Assembly: GCA_963575745.1 (NCBI GenBank)
Contig: CAUYUJ010012581.1
Location: 389,498-453,497 of the forward strand
Direction of reading: 5' to 3'
DNA: 64,000 nt
From: Prorocentrum cordatum
Lineage: Eukaryota; Sar; Dinophyceae; Prorocentrales; Prorocentraceae
In this document: in pieces, positions 58,201-64,000 of the stretch
Layout of the letters: every line of letters starts with the position of its first letter
How positions within the stretch are numbered: position 1 is the first letter of the stretch
Translations under genes and position numbers: made by a program
The notes under the pieces: model-generated
What the model was told of the DNA's origin: nothing
The model's input: the letters and a program-made list of their open reading frames with translations, nothing else
Database searches by the model: none

Positions 58201-61200
58201 ACATGTAACGTACCTGGTTTTCTAAAATGCACGCGGGCGGCAGCGATCCACGGCGCCCCTTGGTAGCAGCAAGAACTTCTCGCAATTGTCTCGGGGCCAA
58301 TTGGAACTGCTCCTGGGCCCTGGCTGCCCCTGTTTTTGCCGGCTGCGTCTGCGCGGGGACGGCCGCCCACCGCGCAACTTGTTGCGCGCCCCACCCGTCA
58401 ATCGGCGATCGCGACTGCGCGAACAAGCATTGCGCCGCGGCAGCAATATTTCAAATATTTCACGGGGTTTCGGCAAGGCCACCAGGGCGGTCTGTCTTTT
58501 CGGTTTTGTCAGCGGCCAGCGGTTTTGCCCAGTCCAGAAAGGCTTTAGCGGCTTTTGTTTCCCAGTCCCCAGTCGCCCTCCTTCCTTCCTGCTGCCCCCG
58601 TCCACCCGCCCGCGCCTCCCTGCCAGCGAGCGCGCGCGCCCCGTCTCTTGTTGCGCCGCTCGTTTTCTATCGTCGCGCCCGCAACGCGCGCGCACGTTGG
58701 CCGCGCCGCGCCGCCGCGCGTGTTTTGGCATGCGTGGTTTCGGCGGGCCTCATTGGGCAAATTGGCGGCCTGCCAGGTCGGTCGCTGGGTCACCTGGCGG
58801 CCTCGCGGCCGACGCGGCGAATGCGAGCCGCGATAGCGACGGCTCGGGTTGCGATGGCGACCCCGGCCGCGGTGAGCGCGCTTCGCGGCTCGTTGGAGCT
58901 CGGCCGCCGCCGGCCGCGGAGAAACGCCGAGGGCGCGAGCATTTGGGGGGTTCGGGCAGCCGAGGCAGCGCGCCGGCGCTCTCGCGCTCTCTGTGGCGCG
59001 CAGCGCGCGTAGTCGCGGGGGCCGCGCCGGCGCGGCGGTCATCGCGGTGCTTGGCCGCAGCCAGCGGCTGTCCGCGGACTTGCCGCGCTGCGGCGTCAGG
59101 AGCGTTTCGGTCGGTGGGGCCCGATCGGGCGGCGACCCAAGGAGGGCGCGCGGCGGCGCGGGGCGCGACGGCGAGGCGGGGGCCACGGGGGAAGCCACGC
59201 GGCAAGTGGCTCGAGAGGACGCGCGGCCATTGCCCATTGCCGGCTCATCGAAGCCGCGCGGCCGCGCGGCGCGCCGCATTGGCCGCGCAGCCGCGCCAGG
59301 ACAGCCAGGGGGCGGTCGGGGTTTGCAGCTGGAGTCGCCCCCGACCGACGTCGCCGAGCGCTGGCTGGAGCGTCGAAGGGCGAGCTGGCCATTTAGCGCG
59401 ATCGGCCGCAGAGACGCGGCGCGCCGCCCTGGCCCGCCCGAGGGGGCCGGTCCAGCGGCCCCTCGCGGACCACAACACGGGGTCGGGGAAGGCCCTCTTG
59501 ATTTTACGGGCGTTGGAGAACTTCACGCCGCGCGAACCTGGCTTTGCATCGAATCAAAATATGATCGCCGATCGCGAGCTTGCCTCTGGCTCCACCAGCC
59601 GGCATCCGCGAGCCTGCCTCCGCCCCGCACCTCGCGACTCGCCCTCATTCCCTTGCCCCCCCTTCCCTCCTCCTCCATTTGTTCGCCCTCGTTGGCCGGC
59701 GAGCCCCGCTCAGACTGCCCTTCGGCAATGCGGCGGTGGATGGTGGCGATGGGCGGCGGCGATTGCGCGGCGGCCGTTTCGCGCGCAGGCGCAGCGCGCG
59801 CGCGGGGATCGTTGTCGGCGAGACGCCGGGCAGAGAAAATCGCATAACCCAGTGAGCGATTAGGCGGCCAGGCGATCATTGGCCCGTTGGCCCGTTGGCA
59901 ATCGGAGCTATGAAGGCCGACGCGCGCTGCGTTGGCGCCCGAAGAGTTGCCGGCGAAGGGCGCGCAGCCCGTGCCCCGTGGCGCGGTTCGGCGGGCGGCG
60001 GCGCAGCAATGGGCGGCGGACCTGGCGGCCGCGGGACCGCTGCAATCTGTTCGGCGTCGTTTGCGAGCCCGCTGCAATTTCCAGCGGCCGCCGCAAGGTC
60101 TGCCTGCGCGGGAGCTCCGATTCTGCCAAGAGCGACAGGACTGCCTCCTCCTCCTCCCCCTTCCTACTCCTCCCCCTCCTCCTCCTCCTCCTCCTCCTCC
60201 TTCTCCTCCTCTCCTTCCTCCTCCTCCTCTCCTTCCTCCTCCTCCTCCTCCTCATCCACTCCCCCCTCCTCCTCCTGCTCCCCCCCCCCTCTACCACCCC
60301 CCCCTCCTCCTCCTTTCCCCCTCCCCTCCTCCTCCCCCTCCTCCTCCTCGCGCCCCCTCCTCCTCCTCCTCCTCCTCCTCCTCCTCCTCCTCCTCCTCCT
60401 CTTCCTCTTCCCCCCCTCCTCCTGCCCTCCCCCCCCCGGGAGACAGGAGACGGACGGCGTTGTGGCGTCGTGGCGCCGCGCTGCGTGGCCTCGCAGATGG
60501 CCGCCCGCCGCCGCCCGGCCGCCGCGGCCTGGCCGCGGGTCGCGATGACCGTGGTCTCCAGGCGGCGCGTCGCGATCTGGGGCAGGCACTGACCGACTTG
60601 CGGCAGCTGAAGGCCCGCCGCGTGGAGCGCGAGGTATGCGCCGCGACCGCGAGCGCCCGCGTCGCCTCCTTCGGCGCCCCGGTCGAGGACTCGCCGTCGC
60701 ACTTGCAGCTTCGAGATCGCCCCCTCCCCGCAAACCCAGCGGGCCCACTAACCCCGTAGGGGCCGGGCCGCCAGGTACATTGTCATCGGCGCGCCATAAG
60801 CCGCGACGCGCGGCCCGCGGCGGGCGCGGCGCGGCGACTGCCGCGGCGCGCGCCGATGCACCGCGCGCTCCGCGGCGGATCGCCCGCTGCGAAGTCAGCA
60901 GCAGCAGGAAGGGCGACGGCTCGGCAGTAGCCAGCGGTGGCGATGCTGGCCAACCAGATCTATGCGCGGCGCGTGCGACTTGTCGCAGGATGTCACGCAG
61001 CGCAGCGCCGCTCAGGAGGCGCCCGGCACTTGGTGGCGGCGACGCCAGAGCGCCCCCGAAGCGCGGGGGGGGCGGGCCCCAACACCGCCAGGGGGCCCAG
61101 GAGGCCCCAGGGCATTCCCGCGGAAGCGCGACGCCCTGCCCCCGCCGGCGGGGCCGCGGCCGCGCCCCCGCGGCGCGGCCCGCCTGCAAGTCGACGCAGC

Positions 61201-61440
61201 GAGGGCGCGCAACGGCGACCCAGGGGGGCAGCCCCGTCCCCGCCCTCCTCTTCCCTCCATTCGCCCCCCCTCGCGGCCGCGCCAAACCGCGGCGCCTGCG
61301 ATCTCGCTCTCGCCTTTCGTGTCATTGCATGCGTTCAACTTTGCAGATGCCATTATTTCTGCGCCCCCCCGCCTCGGAAGGGGTTGGTGGTGTTGGCGGC
61401 GGTGGCGGTGCGGGGCGGTGGCGGTGGCGGTGGTGGTGGT
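58201..61440. other. Very G+C-rich block, no convincing gene
   Basis: Stops are scarce in all six frames, so frames of 200-525 codons overlap on both strands; their Arg/Ala/Pro composition shows they reflect base composition. (CTC)n occupies 60145-60430. One short segment at 60480-60629 may be an exon (separate entry). 60960-61290 is similarly ambiguous. Confidence 0.55.
60519..60629 (+). CDS. Possible exon in the G+C-rich block
   Basis: In a frame reaching a GTATGC donor at 60633, sequence reads GLQAARRDLGQALTDLRQLK then ARRVERE, a plausible coiled-coil helix. The upstream acceptor may be GGCCTCGCAG at 60497. No partner exons identified. Confidence 0.22.
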
Positions 61441-61499
61441 GGTGGCAGTAGTGGCGGTGTGTGTGGTGTGCGGTGTGCGCGTGTGTGAAGTGTGTGCGC

Positions 61500-61569
<70 letters not shown>

Positions 61570-61760
61570 CGCGCGTGTGTGTGTGGGAGTGTGTGTATGT
61601 GCGTGTGTGTGCGTGTGTGTTTGCACTGCGTGCGTGGTGGGGGGTGGGTGTGGTGGTGGCGGTGTGTGTGTGTGTGTGTGCGTGGGTGTGGGGGTGGGCG
61701 TGTGTGTGTGTGTGTGTGTGTGCGTGTGTGCGTGGGTGTGGGGGGGGCAATGCGCGCGGC
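61441..61760. repeat. GT microsatellite
   Basis: (GT)n with the longest uninterrupted run at about 61505-61564, plus GGTGGC blocks ahead of it and GTGCGTGGGTGTGGGG interruptions after it. Confidence 0.95.
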
Positions 61761-61784
61761 GCGCGGCGTGCGCGCAATATGCGT

Positions 61785-62770
61785 GCGGTGGCGTGCGCTG
61801 GCATGAGGCGGCATGCGGCATGCGCGGCACCTGCGCCACATGCGCTGCCGATGCCGCATGCAGCATGCATGCCGCATATGCCGCATGCCGCATGCCGCAG
61901 CATGCCGCAGCATGCCGCAGCATGCCGCAGCATGCCGCAGCATGCCGCATCATGCCGCACGCCGCCCGCGTGCCGCATGCATACCGCTTTGCCGCATTGC
62001 CGCATTGCCGCATTGCCGCATAAACGCATGCCGCACGGCATGCCGCATGCATGCCTGGTGCCGCCGCATACCGTACTGTCGTACCGTGCACTATAGCACT
62101 GTATGCCTGTAACTGTATAACTGTATACCGTATCGTATACATACCATACCGTATACCGTATACCCGTATACCGTATACCGTGTACCGTATATACCGTATA
62201 CCGTACCGTCGGGTATGCCGCCGCATGCCGCATGCATGCCGCACGCCGCGTGCCGCGTGCCGCATGCGTACCGCATGCCGCCGCGTGCCGCGTGCGCGCG
62301 CCGCGCTTTGCACGCCGCGGGCCGCATGGCGTTCATGGCGCATGGCCGCATGGCGCGTCCGCGTGCTGCACGCAGCAGCATGCGGCATGCTGGCATGGCG
62401 TGCCGCATGCCGCATGTCGCACGCATGCCACGTAAGTGCTGGTTGCCACAAGCGGCACGCGCATGCAGCAGCATGCAGCGTGCAGCATGCAGCATGCATG
62501 CTGCATGCATGCATGCAGTACACAGCATGCAACATACAACACGCGCAGCATGCAGCATGCAGCATGCAGCATGCGCGCATGCGCGCATGCCGCCACATGC
62601 CGCATGCAGCGCCGCATGCCGCATGCCGCGCGCAGCGCACCGCGTGCCGCATGCGGTGCGCATGCCGCATGCATTCCGCATGCCGCATGCCCGCATGCCG
62701 CATATGTCGCATGCCGCGCGCCGCCTGCAGCAGCGGCAGCATGTACCAGCAGCGCGCAGCATGCGATTCG
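61785..62770. repeat. GCATGC-based repeat field
   Basis: Nested short repeats: GCATGCCGCA 10-mers (five in a row at about 61890-61945), GCCGCATT 9-mers (61985-62020), ACCGTAT units (62125-62210) and CAGCATG 7-10-mers (62455-62580). GCATGC hexamers are extremely dense. Frames of 200-600 codons crossing it are artefacts. Confidence 0.92.
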
Positions 62771-62838
62771 GCAGACCCCCCCCCCATCATCAGGCAGCTG
62801 AGGGCAGCGGAGTTTCGGGATGCGTCCAAGCTCGCCCT

Positions 62839-62839
<1 letters not shown>

Positions 62840-62869
<30 letters not shown>
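62840..62869. repeat. 30-base C homopolymer
   Basis: Thirty consecutive C on the + strand. Length in an assembly is unreliable; on the opposite strand the run could form G-quadruplex, and the C strand i-motif structures. Confidence 0.9.
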
Positions 62870-62870
<1 letters not shown>

Positions 62871-63180
62871 CAAGCTGGCTGCCCAGTTACCTCGGCCCGC
62901 GTGCCTTGGGCGTTGCCGCCGTCGCCTGCCTTGGTCGCAGTCGCGGGGCGCCAACAGGAGTCGGGGCGGCGTCGGGCCGCTGTGGCGACACCAGCCTTCT
63001 TCGTTCAATGCAGCTCGAAAATTGAACTTGGAACTTCAACGTTTTCTTCCGCGACGCTAGCTTCGGGGTCCAGGCTTCAAGTTGCAACTTATTTTTTTCC
63101 GTGGATGTACCCCGCGCGTTCGTCGGTTTGTTGTTGAATCGCAGCTAGCCGACCGAGCAGTGTTAGCAGCATTCGCGCCG
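62870..63180. other. Non-coding transition
   Basis: G+C falls from the repeat field to the AT-rich island; no feature recognised. Confidence 0.4.
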
Positions 63181-63800
63181 TCATCAAAATCAAGACGGCG
63201 CGTGTGCCACGTCACAATTCACAGCGCATTTTTTTTTGCCAGCCAGATATTTACACCAATTCAAGTTATTCATATAAGTCACGTAAAATTGTTATATGTA
63301 TGATTCATGTATGATGTTCACGATGCATACCTTGTATACTGTGTATACGGATTACATTACTGTATACTGACTGTACTGCATTATATCCAGATTCAAGAAA
63401 GTCCGAATGTCATTATCATGCTAATTGATAAAAAACAACCTGCCATCATCATGCTTGGGGCTGGCGCAACACTGCAAATTCACAGCGTGCAGAAGGGCGT
63501 GGTCGCCCACGTGGTACACGCGCAGTACAGCGATGTGCAGATATGATACAGTCAGTGAGTCAGCGTATACAGTATATTATTATAATATAATCTTTAATAT
63601 GTATATAGAAGCCAGATGGTCATGAGTCATTAGTCAGTACAGTATAAAAGTTACATTCATATAGCGCATATGATCGCATATGATATGTAATCGTACTGTA
63701 GTTTGTAGCATGTATAGTCTAGTTTGTATGAATAGGGAGAGGAGTACATAGTTACAAACACAAATGATACCAATACCGTGCCAAGCCCAAGATTTCGGGG
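63181..63800. other. Second AT-rich island
   Basis: AT-rich with GTATAC / CATATGAT words and GATACAGTCAGTGAGTCAG at 63545, similar in style to GATACAGTGATTGAGTCA at 58093 in the first island. No gene. Confidence 0.65.
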
Positions 63801-63834
63801 GCATTTCAGCGTCAGCTCAGTTTTTGGTTCCCGA

Positions 63835-64000
63835 AAGGGCGGGAGGGAGGGATGAGGGATGAGGTTTCGGAGGCGGCGGGGGGGGGGAGAGGGAGGAGGG
63901 CGGGTGAGGGGACAGGGGGAGGTCCGCGCGGGAGATTGAGGGGAGGAGGAGGAGGAGGAGGAGGAGGAGGAGGAGGAAAAGGAGGGGGAGGAAGAGGAGG
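63835..64000. repeat. GGA / GGGGA purine tract at the window end
   Basis: Polypurine on the + strand, (GGA)n from about 63940, continuing past the window edge. Confidence 0.85.

Noticed and set aside
58286-59863. 525-codon open frame in the G+C-rich block
   Set aside because: Equally long frames overlap on both strands, with Arg/Ala/Pro-dominated composition and no domain, as expected from base composition alone.
61012-62829. 605-codon open frame on the - strand and other long frames here
   Set aside because: They are created by the GT and GCATGC repeats, which contain no stops in several frames.

Overview
The window looks like nuclear DNA of a dinoflagellate. A 22-nt sequence at 40121-40142 matches the conserved dinoflagellate spliced leader exactly. 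Coding exons are G+C-rich, long introns are filled with purine/pyrimidine microsatellites, most of the length is repeat-laden non-coding DNA, and no operon-like spacing, CRISPR, tRNA or rRNA is visible. A large-genome dinoflagellate such as a Prorocentrum-like species would fit; the species is an inference. Functional calls rest on reading translations and splice signals by eye, without database searches.

Layout. 1-2.5 kb: non-coding, with a TG/TGCG microsatellite. 2.5-3.3 kb: last three exons of a + strand gene of unknown function with phase-consistent splicing. 3.3-35 kb: gene-poor, with tandem arrays (84 bp at 18.4 kb, 103 bp at 20.9 kb, degenerate arrays at 21.4-23 kb, a 154-bp satellite at 32-33.8 kb), several copies of a TTGGGGCC-type dispersed repeat, other dispersed repeat pairs, and faint retroelement-like remnants near 12.7-13.6 and 24.3-24.7 kb. 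35.1-38.3 kb: a + strand multi-exon gene for a class I SAM-dependent methyltransferase. 40.1-41.7 kb: an intronless + strand DMT/triose-phosphate-transporter-type membrane protein preceded by the spliced-leader relic, so it is probably a retroposed mRNA; two one-base frame breaks lie at homopolymers. 43.0-43.6 kb: a 112-bp tandem repeat. 45.4-55.1 kb: a + strand gene of at least nine exons encoding a large protein with a Cys/His-containing central region, an HMG-box-like segment and a C-terminal Cys/His segment; it resembles a dinoflagellate multigene family without assigned function. 55-64 kb: no convincing gene. Two AT-rich islands (57.1-58.2 and 63.2-63.8 kb) flank a very G+C-rich block that contains a long GT microsatellite, a GCATGC-based repeat field and a 30-base C run.

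The three better genes are co-oriented but spaced by kilobases of repeats and look functionally unrelated. The most interesting signals are the spliced-leader relic in front of the intronless transporter, a repeat element that occupies introns of the methyltransferase gene almost completely (introner-like), perfect palindromes inside introns of the 45-55 kb gene, and that gene itself as a possible undescribed family.
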